NCBI GenBank assembly: GCA_947577185.1
Contig: CANPUE010000011.1
Span: forward strand, 33,174-97,173
Source of the DNA: an uncultured Lachnospiraceae bacterium
GTDB lineage: Bacteria > Bacillota > Clostridia > Lachnospirales > Lachnospiraceae
Reading direction: 5' to 3'
Length of the DNA stretch: 64,000 bases
Part shown: positions 54,147-63,109 of the stretch, one piece after another
How positions within the stretch are numbered: position 1 is the stretch's first letter
How the letters are laid out: the number at the start of each line of letters is the position of its first letter
The notes under the pieces: model-generated
Database searches by the model: none
What the model was told of the DNA's origin: nothing
Seen by the model: only the letters and a program-made list of their open reading frames with translations
Program-made: the position numbers and the translations under genes

Positions 54147-54573
54147 CGTGTTTTCATTTTATAAATGGGAAATACACAAGTCATAGGGCCAAAATGCTCT
54201 TATTTTTTTTCAAAACAACGGAAACCTGTTTGGGTCTTCCATATGAGAATCCATATAAAACAGGCACAAACTTACTGCTATAGGATAAGCATATAAAAAA
54301 TCGAGTAATGCATGCATTAGCAAGAAAAGGATTGTGCCCTGTGTATTTCGGGCGTTTCAGTATGTAGCCAATAGTGGTCGTTTAACATGCGCAGGGGGCG
54401 GCGTATGTTGCCGCCGCGGACTGTCTTGCCTGTCCGTTTCCAATGCTCGGATGGGATATGAAAATGAATAAAATTTCTATTTGCAACCAGGAGTTGCTAA
54501 AAAGCACTTTAATGTTGGTGGTAAATAGTATTGTTATTTTGTATAATGCAAATGAATGAAAGGAGTTGTGACA
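54147..54573. other. Gene-free accessory stretch
   Basis: No coding frame with protein-like content was seen. It is mostly AT-rich but contains a GC-rich island with hairpin GGCGGC-GTATGTT-GCCGCC (54397-54415), unlike its surroundings and possibly a scar of an inserted element. The promoter of the XRE gene should lie at the right end (TATAAT 54542-54547). Confidence 0.5.
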
Positions 54574-55191
54574 ATGAAATTATCAGAAAAAATTATAGAA
54601 CTGAGAAAGGCAAACGGAATGACGCAGGAAGAACTTGCATCAATATGTAATGTCAGCAGACAATCCATATCTAAATGGGAAGCAGACATTGCATTACCGG
54701 AGACAGAAAAACTATTGATACTGGGAAAAACATTTCAGGTATCTATGGATATTTTGTTAAAGGATGAATTGACGTTAAATGAGGTGAAAGATGTTCATAT
54801 CTGCGGCGATAATGCAATTCAAAAAAGGAAACAGGAATTGTATGAGGGAGTATTAGTTAAAGAAAGTATAGTGGATGATAGTATCATTGATTGTCTGAAT
54901 ATTCATAAAATTGAACTGTGGAATACTGGCGGGAAACCAAAATATTGGACGGTATTGTTTTTTACAAGTGACAGAAGAGATTTTCCAGAACAAATTTCAA
55001 AAGTCATGCGGTTTGATCCTGATACAAACCGGAATTGGTTTGTTGATTTTAAGGCAGGGAATGAAAAATATATTGTATTGAAAGACAGGATTTTAAAATA
55101 TCAGATTGGAAATCAGACTGAAAAAGAATATGTATGCAATGAGTGTAGGAAATTGGGGATTTCTAATGGGCAGATGAACTGGCCGGAATAG
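54574..55191 (+). CDS. XRE-family helix-turn-helix regulator
   Basis: A 205-residue protein. Residues 1-65 are an XRE domain ([20 protein letters not shown], then [10 protein letters not shown]) of the type common in clostridial accessory regions. The C-terminal 130 residues are a separate domain I do not recognise, with beta-rich segments ([20 protein letters not shown]) and a CNEC pair near the end. ATG 54574 follows AAAGGAG. It may control the ABC exporter pair downstream, but the intervening space contains debris, so this is uncertain. Confidence 0.8.
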   Translation: MKLSEKIIELRKANGMTQEELASICNVSRQSISKWEADIALPETEKLLILGKTFQVSMDILLKDELTLNEVKDVHICGDNAIQKRKQELYEGVLVKESIVDDSIIDCLNIHKIELWNTGGKPKYWTVLFFTSDRRDFPEQISKVMRFDPDTNRNWFVDFKAGNEKYIVLKDRILKYQIGNQTEKEYVCNECRKLGISNGQMNWPE

Positions 55192-55276
55192 GAGGAAACA
55201 TGAGGGTATTATTTAGAGAATAATTTGGGATTGATAGATACGAAATTAGACGTTCATTGTATAATGGGGGAGAAAA

Positions 55277-55372
55277 GGGGCATATCCGTTAAAAAATAAT
55301 GTGCGGCTTACAAATAAATGTGCGCTTGTAATACGGGATTATCCGGATGGTATGGAAATAATTGGAGAATAG
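55277..55372 (+). pseudogene. Short coding remnant, family uncertain
   Basis: A frame of 31 codons (AYPLKNNVRLTNKCALVIRD, then YPDGMEIIGE) ends with TAG 55370-55372. It has no start codon or ribosome binding site and sits in a 193-bp gap otherwise without signal. It resembles the tail of a transposase or similar protein, but I cannot assign it. Confidence 0.3.
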
Positions 55373-55384
55373 AAAGAGAATGAC

Positions 55385-56044
55385 ATGTTTCAGGGATTTA
55401 ATGAGTCTACCATAAAATATTATAAAGCAATTCGTAAGGAAAATTGTAAAAAAGTATATCAAGAGAATCAACAACTATATCTTGAGGGCGTGAAAATTCC
55501 CTTAGATGAACTATATTTTGAACTGTATAACTATTTTAATGACGTTGACAGGGATCTATTAAGTAATAGAAGGAGATGTATTTCTTCGGCATATAATGAT
55601 ACGCGTTTCTGTTGTGGAACACCTGTGAAAGAATATTTTTACATACGATTTAAACTGAATAAAGTGAATAAAAAAAACGCATTGAGTTTCTTTTTTGATG
55701 CCTCTTTAGACGGGTATAAATATGGGTTGAATATCTATCATCCGGATGCAGGCGGAATGAATAAAATCCGAGATTATATATTGGATAATAAGCATTATGC
55801 AAAGAAAGTAATTGAAGATTTTAACGAGACAAGCTTATTAGAAATTCAAGGGGAAAAATATAAAAGGGCATATTATCCGTATGAAGATATTGTTTTACAA
55901 GAATGGTTAGAGCGCAGAAGGATTTCTTTCATACGGGAAGAGAATCTTAGTGACGTTTTTTATAAAAGAGACATTTTAGATTGTATTTTTTCAGCATATG
56001 ACAGCGTAAATGAGGTGTATTTTATGTTGAAAGAAGCGTTATAG
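55385..56044 (+). CDS. DUF2461-family protein
   Basis: A 219-residue protein matching the size and layout of the DUF2461 (TIGR02453) family: an opening MFQGFNESTIKYYKAIRKEN and a core CISSAYNDTRFCCGTPVKEY followed by FYIRFK, corresponding to the family's conserved R-x-x-x-x-x-S-P-Y-K-x-H region. The function of the family is not established. It has atypical, AT-rich codon use relative to the housekeeping blocks. The start follows AGAAAGAGAATGAC, a weak site. Confidence 0.65.
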   Translation: MFQGFNESTIKYYKAIRKENCKKVYQENQQLYLEGVKIPLDELYFELYNYFNDVDRDLLSNRRRCISSAYNDTRFCCGTPVKEYFYIRFKLNKVNKKNALSFFFDASLDGYKYGLNIYHPDAGGMNKIRDYILDNKHYAKKVIEDFNETSLLEIQGEKYKRAYYPYEDIVLQEWLERRRISFIREENLSDVFYKRDILDCIFSAYDSVNEVYFMLKEAL

Positions 56045-56086
56045 TTGCTCATTTAGAATGAATTCTTGATTAGGAGTAAGAGATAA

Positions 56087-57928
56087 ATGGATAAAGGAAT
56101 AGAGGCATTTCATAATAATTTATATGCATTGCGGTTAATGTGGCAGATATGTCCCAGCCAGGTTTTGCACAAGGCCATTATCCGGTTCTCAGGATATTTT
56201 GAGTGGCTATTTTACAGTGCTTTTTTTATGCGTTTTGTTATTAAGGCAATGGAAACGGAGCAGGAATTTTCTACTATTATGATATTTGTCGGGGTTACGG
56301 TGGTTGTATTTGCAAGTATTTCCTTATATAACAGCTACGTCGATGGAACAGTAACACCTGTAACGGCTATTATTGTGAACAGGGAACTGAGCAAAAAGCT
56401 GTTTAGAAAGTCCAGAAATGTAGAACTATCCTGCTATGAAGATAATGAATTTTATAATAAATACACGCTGGCCATGGAGAAGGCGGATGAGCGTCTTATA
56501 GAAACGATTGATGTTATCTGGGGCATTGTTTTTGGTGTGATAGCGTCCGTTGCAGCATTTCTTTTTCTCCTGGAAGTGGACAGGTATGCGGTTTTATTTG
56601 TAGTCTTTCCTATTCTGGGAAATTTTTGCTTCAATAAAGTATTGGGTAAGATTGATTTTGAGCGAAACAGGGACATGGTTCCCTATAATCGTAAAATAGC
56701 GTATGTCAATCGTGTCATTTACATGACAGATTATGCAAAGGAAATACGTCTGACCAATGCTTTTGCATTAATGCAGAGAGACTATCGGAAGGCCATACAG
56801 GGACTTATTCAGTGTACCCATAAGTATACGAAAAAGGGTATGATTTTCCACTGGCTGCGTGTCATATTTACGTTTAGCTTTATTTTTGAGGGATTATTGA
56901 TATATGGAGCTTACCGGGCTTTGGTAAGTCATACGATTTCACTGGCGGAACTTTCGGTGATTACCAGTATGATGGTATCTACGACATGGATATTAATTGG
57001 GTTTACGGAATCTTTGATGAAAGGTTTTAAGAACGGACTTTTTGTGTGGAATCTGCGTACTTTTCTGGAGTATGAGGAAGTGATACCGGAAGATTACGAA
57101 GGGGAAGACCCAGGCAAAGAAATTCAAAGTATAGAGTTTTGTAATGTGAGCTTTTGTTATAAGGATAAACAAGTATTACATAATCTTTCCTTTGAAATCC
57201 GGGGAGGTAAAACCTATGCCCTGGTAGGACATAACGGAGCGGGAAAGTCAACAATTATTAAGCTGTTGATGCGTTTTTATGATCCAACGAAGGGAGAGAT
57301 TTTCTGTAATGGCAGAAATATTAAGGAGTACAATTTGCAAAAGTACAGAGCATTGTTCGCAACGGCTTTTCAGGACTGCCGTATTTTTTCTTTGTCGGTA
57401 ATGGAGAATGTGCTGATGCAGAAAGCAAAGGAAGGCGACAGAGAACGTGTAGAGGAAGCCTTACGGCTGGCCGGTGTATATGATAAGGTTATGTCGCTGC
57501 CGAAGGGTATGGATACGGTTTTGACGAAGGAATTTAGCGAGGATGGCGAGGTGCTGTCCGGTGGTCAGTACCAGAAAATCGGTGTGGCCAGAGCCTTTGT
57601 GAGACAATGTCCTGTAAGGATATTCGATGAACCCTCCAGTGCATTAGATCCTGTTTCAGAGTATCAGCTGTTTGACAATATGTTGAAAAGCAGTAAAGAC
57701 AACACGGTATTGTTTATTTCCCATCGATTATCATCTGTTCAGAATGCAGATTGGGTGTTCATGTTGGAAAACGGAATGGTCAAAGAAGAAGGGACTCATT
57801 ACATGCTCATGAAGCGGCAGGGTATCTATGCGGATATGTATAAAAAGCAGGCAGAGAATTATCTGGCGGTATCATCTTCTGAAATAGGAAGAGGTATCTT
57901 TGCCATGACAAAGGAGGAGATGGTATGA
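56087..57928 (+). CDS. ABC exporter half-transporter A (membrane domain + ATPase)
   Basis: A 613-residue protein with six membrane helices (residues 1-340) and a C-terminal ATPase with Walker A GHNGAGKST, signature LSGGQYQK and Walker B RIFDEPSSALDP. It pairs with the next gene, overlapping by 4 bp, to form a heterodimeric type IV exporter. Such pairs export lipids, peptides or drugs; no precursor peptide gene is visible nearby. Codon use is AT-rich, suggesting acquisition. Confidence 0.9.
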   Translation: MDKGIEAFHNNLYALRLMWQICPSQVLHKAIIRFSGYFEWLFYSAFFMRFVIKAMETEQEFSTIMIFVGVTVVVFASISLYNSYVDGTVTPVTAIIVNRELSKKLFRKSRNVELSCYEDNEFYNKYTLAMEKADERLIETIDVIWGIVFGVIASVAAFLFLLEVDRYAVLFVVFPILGNFCFNKVLGKIDFERNRDMVPYNRKIAYVNRVIYMTDYAKEIRLTNAFALMQRDYRKAIQGLIQCTHKYTKKGMIFHWLRVIFTFSFIFEGLLIYGAYRALVSHTISLAELSVITSMMVSTTWILIGFTESLMKGFKNGLFVWNLRTFLEYEEVIPEDYEGEDPGKEIQSIEFCNVSFCYKDKQVLHNLSFEIRGGKTYALVGHNGAGKSTIIKLLMRFYDPTKGEIFCNGRNIKEYNLQKYRALFATAFQDCRIFSLSVMENVLMQKAKEGDRERVEEALRLAGVYDKVMSLPKGMDTVLTKEFSEDGEVLSGGQYQKIGVARAFVRQCPVRIFDEPSSALDPVSEYQLFDNMLKSSKDNTVLFISHRLSSVQNADWVFMLENGMVKEEGTHYMLMKRQGIYADMYKKQAENYLAVSSSEIGRGIFAMTKEEMV

Positions 57929-59715
57929 AAGAAGTGTTAAAAAATCATCTGTTTCTTTGGCGGCTTTGTTTCCGTACAGCTCCGGGATTTATGTTATATG
58001 CTATATATGATGCTTTTAGAAGTCAGATTCTTATTTTTTTGGAACATACAATAGCTGTTCGTTATGTATTAAAATGTGCAGAATTTGGAGAACCATTTTA
58101 TAAAGCGTTTATCGTAGTAGGTATCGTTCTATTAGCATATATGGCAGCAATAATACCGGATGGGTATTATATTCATAACTTGACATTATGTGCAAAACCG
58201 AAACTTTATCAGGCGCTAAAGGACCAAATGTATCATAAAGCAGCTGAGATCGATTTGGAATGTTATGATGAACCGAACTATTATAATGAGTTTGTTTTGT
58301 CCGTGTCCGAAGCTGAGAGTTCGATAGAACGCTTTTTGACGTTACTTAATTCCTTTATACAAAGTGTTACTATTATGCTGACAACGGGAGTATTCTTTCT
58401 TGTAACAGATGCTGCGGGAATTTTATTTGTATTGGCATCCTTTGTACTTAATTTTTTGTTTGCAAAGGTATTGAACAAGTTAAATTACGAAGTGCGGATG
58501 AAAACAAATCCATTGGAACGTAAGCGAAATTATGTAAGCCGTATTTTTTATCTCAGTGATTATGCTAAAGAGCTGCGTTTATACCCTCAGACGGCGGATA
58601 TTTTGGAGCAGGACTTTGTGCAGGCGAATGGGAAAATGATAAAAGTGCAGAAAAAGGCTTGCAGGAAACGTACAGGTTTACATTTTGCACAGGGATATTT
58701 GGCCGGGAATTTTATTTTAGATGGACTTTATATAACATACTTAATATTTCAGGCGGCAGTGTTACATACCATGGATTACAGTAATGCGGTAGTATTGTTT
58801 AACCGCACGGGCAGCCTGCGAAAAGGCATGAAGGGTTTTGTTGAGGTGATGCCTAAGGCAGGTGAAAACAGTATGTACATTGACAAAATCAGAAGTTTTC
58901 TTATGTATGAGCCGAAGATTAAGCATGATGTGGGAGAAAGCGTACCTGCAGACCCGGGAACAATACGTTTTGAGCATGTCAGTTTCCGCTATACGGAGGA
59001 TTCACCAGAGGTGCTGAAGGATATTACTTTACAGGTAAAGTCTGGCGAAAAAATTGCAATTGTAGGTTACAATGGTGCCGGAAAGACAACACTTATTAAG
59101 CTGCTGATGAGGCTGTATGATCCCACAGGCGGTACGATTCTTTATCATGATAAAAATATAACGCAGTACAATCTGGGTGAGTATCATAAACGTTTTGGAG
59201 TAGTGTTCCAAGATTTCAAAATGTACGATGCAACGCTGATGGAGAATGTTGTGCTGGATGATATAGAGAACATAAAAAAGGAAGAGGAAGCTGTCAGGCA
59301 GGCTCTTTGCAGCAGTGGTTTTGGTAAGCGTCTGGAAACACTTCCGGAAGGACTATATACGTCAATTACCCCGGAGTTTGATGAGAACGGCGTGAATCTG
59401 TCCGGTGGAGAAAGCCAGAAGGTTGCCATCGCCAGAGCCTTCTACAAGCAGGCAGATATTTTAGTTATGGATGAGCCTTCCAGTGCACTGGATCCTATTG
59501 CAGAATATAATTTGAATAAAGCAATGCAGGATGCTGCAAGAAATAAGACTGTATTCTATATTTCCCACCGACTATCTACTACAAGAGATGCAGATCGCAT
59601 TATTATGTTAGAAAAAGGCAGAATCATAGAAGTGGGAACCCATGAAGAGCTTTTAGAGCAAAATGGGAAGTATGCAAAGATGTGGCATGTGCAGGCAGGG
59701 AGATATAGTGGATAA
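57925..59715 (+). CDS. ABC exporter half-transporter B (membrane domain + ATPase)
   Basis: A 596-residue partner of the preceding gene with the same layout: six membrane helices, then Walker A GYNGAGKTT, signature LSGGESQK and Walker B ILVMDEPSSALDP. Both subunits keep the catalytic glutamate after Walker B (MDE/FDE), so both sites could hydrolyse ATP. The start ATG overlaps the previous stop. The substrate is unknown; the upstream XRE gene is the only regulator nearby. Confidence 0.9.
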   Translation: MKEVLKNHLFLWRLCFRTAPGFMLYAIYDAFRSQILIFLEHTIAVRYVLKCAEFGEPFYKAFIVVGIVLLAYMAAIIPDGYYIHNLTLCAKPKLYQALKDQMYHKAAEIDLECYDEPNYYNEFVLSVSEAESSIERFLTLLNSFIQSVTIMLTTGVFFLVTDAAGILFVLASFVLNFLFAKVLNKLNYEVRMKTNPLERKRNYVSRIFYLSDYAKELRLYPQTADILEQDFVQANGKMIKVQKKACRKRTGLHFAQGYLAGNFILDGLYITYLIFQAAVLHTMDYSNAVVLFNRTGSLRKGMKGFVEVMPKAGENSMYIDKIRSFLMYEPKIKHDVGESVPADPGTIRFEHVSFRYTEDSPEVLKDITLQVKSGEKIAIVGYNGAGKTTLIKLLMRLYDPTGGTILYHDKNITQYNLGEYHKRFGVVFQDFKMYDATLMENVVLDDIENIKKEEEAVRQALCSSGFGKRLETLPEGLYTSITPEFDENGVNLSGGESQKVAIARAFYKQADILVMDEPSSALDPIAEYNLNKAMQDAARNKTVFYISHRLSTTRDADRIIMLEKGRIIEVGTHEELLEQNGKYAKMWHVQAGRYSG

Positions 59716-59737
59716 AAGATGGAAGTGACAATATTAA

Positions 59738-59938
59738 AGTGAAGTTATCGGTGTGCTTAAAAGTGACCTGATCTACATACATGTAGAGAAAGATCCCAAA
59801 AAACAGGATGAACTGTTCCATAATCTGTATGATGAAATCAGCAAGAACAAAGTGCCGGTAAGGCCGGATCGACACTACCGGAGAACAAAAGGCCAGCTTG
59901 CGGGCGATTATTCAAATACCCATAAACGAAGCTGTTAA
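59738..59938 (+). pseudogene. C-terminal transposase remnant
   Basis: A frame opening after a stop reads VLKSDLIYIHVEKDPKKQDE, then KVPVRPDRHYRRTKGQ, and ends at TAA 59936-59938. The KVPVRPxRxYxR ending is typical of DDE transposase C-termini. No N-terminal part, partner repeat or target duplication was found. It marks an old insertion just after the exporter genes. Confidence 0.5.
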
Positions 59939-59985
59939 CCATCAGAGAACCATTTTGCCTAAAAACACAGGAAAGCTATTCTGAT

Positions 59986-60034
59986 TTATCCTGCCTATTG
60001 ATTATCCAAGGCTGCCGAATCACAGGCAGGATAA
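59986..60034. repeat. Perfect 11-bp inverted repeat after the transposase stub
   Basis: TTATCCTGCCT (59986-59996) and AGGCAGGATAA (60024-60034) flank a 27-bp centre. A second imperfect palindrome CCCCCTA/TTGGGGG follows (60036-60070). Possibly the end of the element to which the stub belonged; it may also terminate the ABC operon. Confidence 0.5.
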
Positions 60035-60149
60035 TTTCCCCCTATAAAAATGGCTTTATTTTAGTTGGGGGAGTTGTTAAGTTGATGACATTGTGTAAAA
60101 TCAAGATTTTTAAGGAGGATATGGGTTGAAAAATAACTCCATAAAGTCT

Positions 60150-60248
60150 CATAAATGTCTATAAACCTCAGTGTTTTCAATGCCTTGTGAGATTTGGAGA
60201 AGGAGTGTCAACACAAAGAGCCAATAACTTTTGAGTTATTGACTCTTT
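60150..60248 (+). repeat. Intergenic repeat copy A, ending in a hairpin
   Basis: A 47-bp block (60150-60196) starting CATAAATGTCTATAAACCTC matches 43 of 47 bases of 62123-62169; the four differences are all transitions. It runs directly into a second shared block (60196-60227) and hairpin AAAGAGCCAATAAC/GTTATTGACTCTTT (60215-60248). Lies just upstream of the HigBA-like module. Confidence 0.8.
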
Positions 60249-60293
60249 AATAACTTTAAGGTATAATTTATCTACAGCAGGAGGAGAATAAAC

Positions 60294-60474
60294 TTGTACG
60301 CGATCCGCTTTTATAGAGATAAGAACGGCAAAGAGCCGGTAAAAGAATATATTGCCAAGCTGGCTGCGAAGAAGGTTATGAAACGGACACAAAAAAACTC
60401 CACAGAAAGAAATAGAACGGGCAAAACGAAATTTAGCTGATTATCAAGGGAGAAAACATCATGAGAACAAATAA
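60294..60474 (+). pseudogene. HigB/RelE-type toxin, internally deleted
   Basis: TTG 60294 behind AGGAGGAG starts a frame YAIRFYRDKNGKEPVKEYIA, the typical beginning of phage-derived Gp49/HigB-like toxins, and then the frame is lost near 60377. The C-terminal end, HKKTPQKEIERAKRNLADYQ then GRKHHENK, appears in another frame and stops at TAA 60472-60474, overlapping the antitoxin start. Roughly 50-60 central codons with the active site are missing. The toxin cannot be functional. Confidence 0.75.
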
Positions 60475-60823
60475 AGGATATTCGCAGGCCGTGACACAGG
60501 CGAAAGAGAATCTGGCCGATCTGAATGAGCGTGGAGCAGATGCTGTCGGTGAGAATGTTCTGGAATTTATGGAAAGTATTCTTACGCCGGATGAAATAGC
60601 GGAGAGCGAGCTGCGGGTGTCTATTATCGGGGAACTGATAAAGGCGAGGCAGGAAAAGGGGATAAGTCAAAAAAAACTGGAAGAATTAAGCGGGGTAAAA
60701 CAGCCTGTCATTGCAAGAATGGAAAAAGGCAGTACCAGCCCGCAGTTGGATACGATTTTGAAGGTATTAGCGCCTTTAGGGAAGACCTTGGCAGTTGTTC
60801 CTTTGGAAACGGGAAACAGATAG
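60461..60823 (+). CDS. HigA-like XRE antitoxin (orphaned)
   Basis: A 120-residue protein with a helical N-terminal half and a C-terminal XRE helix-turn-helix (LIKARQEKGISQKKLEELSG, VKQPVIARMEKG). This layout is that of HigA antitoxins. The frame is intact although the toxin upstream is destroyed, so it may persist as a regulator or as an anti-addiction antitoxin. GGGAGAAAACATC upstream provides the ribosome binding site. Confidence 0.85.
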   Translation: MRTNKGYSQAVTQAKENLADLNERGADAVGENVLEFMESILTPDEIAESELRVSIIGELIKARQEKGISQKKLEELSGVKQPVIARMEKGSTSPQLDTILKVLAPLGKTLAVVPLETGNR

Positions 60824-60968
60824 CTTCATGAAAAAAATTGTTTCCCGGAAAAGGTGCAGCAGAAAAGAATGGGAATGACGTTTAAATTAGAGTTTCATTT
60901 GTTTATAGCAGGAGAAAATACCCTACAGCATTCAAATGTGAAATTGAAATGATAAGGAAGGAAATGAT

Positions 60969-61436
60969 ATGAAAAAAGCAGTGTCGGAATCCAAAACAGA
61001 GCAGGTATATCAGGTGCGTCCGGAACATTTAAACGGTGCCGGAAGGTTATTTGGCGGAAAATTAATGGAATGGATTGATGAATTAGCAGGACTCGTCGGC
61101 ATCAGGCATGCACAGCAGGATGTAACAACGGCTTCCGTAGACAACTTGAAATTTATCCGGGGTGCCTATTTGAAAGATCTGATTGTGCTGGTTGGGAGAG
61201 TGACATTTGTTGGCAGGACTTCTATGGAAGTGAGGGTGGATACTTATGTGGAAAGCCTTGATGGAGTCAGAAAGCCTATTAACAGGGCTTATTTAACGCT
61301 GGTTGCGGTGGATGCGGATGGAAATCCGGCAGAAGTCCCTGGTTTGATTATTGATACAGAGGCAGAAAAAGCAGAGTGGGAAGCCGGGATGAAGAGACGG
61401 GAAATGAGGAAACAGCGAAGAATGGAAGGGTTTTAG
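60969..61436 (+). CDS. Acyl-CoA thioesterase, hotdog fold
   Basis: A 155-residue protein with the acyl-CoA hydrolase pattern: LNGAGRLFGGKLMEWIDELA (the helix with catalytic Asp/Glu), TASVDNLKFIRGAYLKDLI and GRTSMEVRVDTYVE. It cleaves acyl-CoA thioesters in the cytoplasm; chain preference unknown. The C-terminal end is strongly basic (MKRREMRKQRRME). It stands alone, preceded by an AAGGAAATGAT site. Confidence 0.9.
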   Translation: MKKAVSESKTEQVYQVRPEHLNGAGRLFGGKLMEWIDELAGLVGIRHAQQDVTTASVDNLKFIRGAYLKDLIVLVGRVTFVGRTSMEVRVDTYVESLDGVRKPINRAYLTLVAVDADGNPAEVPGLIIDTEAEKAEWEAGMKRREMRKQRRMEGF

Positions 61437-61442
61437 TATTAG

Positions 61443-61910
61443 GGGAGGCAGATTGGAAAAATCATACAGAAGGAACCCCGGGAGGTTCAAGATACAAAAG
61501 TAATTTGCCGGGAAAGCGGCCGGAAAGCTAAAAAAAATAAAAGCATTTCAGAACTGGCTGTTATGGGGAATAATCCAGTGGGGAATTATTATGTGCCATT
61601 GAAGGAAGACAGCACGCCTGTAAAATTTCTGAGAGCGAAATCGGATACAGAGATAGACAGGGGTACCGGCTGCGGACTCTGTGTAGAAATATGCCCGATG
61701 AAAAGTATTGATGATAAGAATGATTCGGTACCCGGTATTTGCATAAAATGCCATGCGGGCATCAGGAACTGACCGGCTCATGCAAAAACATTTACAGACG
61801 AACAGTTTTTATCTCATATAAAAATGTTAGAAAAAAATTACAGCAGACGGGCAGCGAATTATTTTTTTATGATTCGTGGTATCCGCATTCTTATTAAGGT
61901 TTCTGGATAA
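61443..61910 (+). pseudogene. Ferredoxin part of an EFR1-like flavodoxin/ferredoxin gene, decayed
   Basis: An open frame without a start carries GNNPVGNYYVPLKED and a first [4Fe-4S] motif GCGLCVEICPM. In the second motif (GICIKCHAGIRN) the third cysteine is Gly (GGC 61758-61760) and the last is TGA (61770-61772), after which the frame goes on with PAHAKTFTDEQFLSHIKMLE to TAA 61908-61910. The flavodoxin half is absent. This is a dead gene fragment from a family that couples flavodoxin and two iron-sulfur clusters. Confidence 0.75.
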
Positions 61911-62069
61911 AATCAGGTGAAATTATGGAAACTCGAGAAAATCCCATAATTTACTTTTGGGCCTTACTATGCTATCATAGCTTTTGAGGCTCTTTTTGAG
62001 TCGCTTTGTGATAAAACTGACTGTGACAGGAAACATAAAATTGAGTAAATAACGGAGGATTAGGATATC

Positions 62070-62180
62070 ATGAAACTAGGAATCGTAATACGCGAGGCTG
62101 ATTTCATATCTTCACGGATTTTCATAAATGTCTATAAACCTCAGTGTTTTCAATACTTTGCGGGATTTGAGGTTTCATAA
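62070..62180 (+). pseudogene. Truncated gene start running into repeat copy B
   Basis: A good ribosome binding site (CGGAGGA) and ATG 62070 begin a frame MKLGIVIREADFISSR, which then runs into the intergenic repeat at 62123 and stops at TAA 62178-62180. It looks like the first 17 codons of a lost gene joined to the repeat. Family unknown. Confidence 0.4.
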
Positions 62181-62297
62181 AAGTTCCTGCAGATTTCTAT
62201 ATATCTATATCAGATTGGTGCGGAATTGGTGCGGTAATATTCAGGAGAAAGAGTTTCAACACAAAGAGCCAATAAACCAAGAGCTATTGGCTCTTTT
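62123..62297 (+). repeat. Intergenic repeat copy B with a 74-bp insertion and terminator hairpin
   Basis: Block one (62123-62169) and block two (62244-62275, 30 of 32 bases as in copy A) are separated here by about 74 bp that contains a direct repeat ATTGGTGCGG. The final hairpin AAAGAGCCAATA/TATTGGCTCTTT (62263-62274/62285-62296) is perfect and followed by a short T-run. Lies upstream of the PIN toxin/antitoxin pair. Confidence 0.8.
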
Positions 62298-62458
62298 GTT
62301 ATCTGGTTTATAATTTGTTTATAAATCTAATTGTGTGGATGGTGTTTTGTAGCGTATAATATAAATAAGATATTCCACACATAATGAAAATTAAATGACA
62401 AAAGTGGCAATACATGATATAAGGGAAGAGTAATTATTTTATGTTACAGGAGGCAAAG

Positions 62459-62704
62459 ATGGAAGTAGTACGGAAATATATTGATGCAGATAGTTTAATG
62501 ACAGTAATGCAATTGCCTGAAAAATTCAGAAATCGCAAGTTAGAGGTAATTGTTCTTCCGGCGGAGGAACAGGAAAAATCATCTAAGAAAGCAGCAGAAA
62601 TTGATCAGGCATTACAATCATTGGTCGGAGCAATCCCTTATACGGATATGTCTTTAGAAGAATTGCGGGAGGAACGATTAAAGAAGTATGAAAATATTGG
62701 TTGA
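62459..62704 (+). CDS. Antitoxin of the PIN-domain toxin
   Basis: An 81-residue protein with a DNA-binding-like N-terminus (MEVVRKYIDADSLMTVMQLP, then KFRNRKLEVIVLPAE) and a helical, toxin-binding C-terminus (SLEELREERLKKYENIG). The start at 62459 follows an ideal ACAGGAGGCAAAG; an in-frame ATG 18 bases earlier is less likely. It overlaps the toxin gene by 17 bp, typical of VapBC-like pairs. Confidence 0.85.
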   Translation: MEVVRKYIDADSLMTVMQLPEKFRNRKLEVIVLPAEEQEKSSKKAAEIDQALQSLVGAIPYTDMSLEELREERLKKYENIG

Positions 62705-63089
62705 TACCAACATTGTGTTGGACGTTATGCTAAAAAGAGAACCGTTCTATAAATCGTCATTAGAAATACTTGGCTTAACTAAAAGGGATGATGTAGAGGA
62801 GTATGTATCGGCATCGGCGATTACAGATATCTATTATCTTGCATATCGTCAACTTAGAGATAAAGAAGTGGTTAAAAAACTGATGAAGAAGTTGCTTACA
62901 GTGGTATCTGTAGCTAGTGTATCTGAGCAGGAAATAGAGAATGCCTTATCGTTAGAGTGGAATGATTTTGAAGATTCTGTGCAGTATTCTGTTGCATTTG
63001 TACAGGAAATGGAGGGGATTGTTACGCGCAATCCAAATGATTATAAAGAAGCGAAAATAAAGATCTGGAAACCGGAAGAATTATTGTGA
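62688..63089 (+). CDS. PIN-domain ribonuclease toxin (VapC-like)
   Basis: A 133-residue protein with the PIN signature: ILVDTNIVLDVMLKREPF (first Asp), SASAITDIYYLA (conserved Ser/Thr-Asp) and a final ALSLEWNDFEDSVQYSVA (acidic pair) with IVTRNPNDYKEA. PIN toxins cleave tRNA or rRNA when free of antitoxin. The frame is intact and a terminator follows, so this is a probably functional type II module, unlike the two decayed ones in the same region. Confidence 0.88.
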   Translation: MKILVDTNIVLDVMLKREPFYKSSLEILGLTKRDDVEEYVSASAITDIYYLAYRQLRDKEVVKKLMKKLLTVVSVASVSEQEIENALSLEWNDFEDSVQYSVAFVQEMEGIVTRNPNDYKEAKIKIWKPEELL

Positions 63090-63109
63090 TGATGTGATGA
63101 GGGATTGGT

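Noticed and set aside
61770..61772. TGA in the ferredoxin relic as a selenocysteine codon
   Set aside because: A second cluster ligand is also lost (Cys to Gly), the gene lacks its N-terminal half and start, and no SECIS-like stem was evident directly after the TGA.
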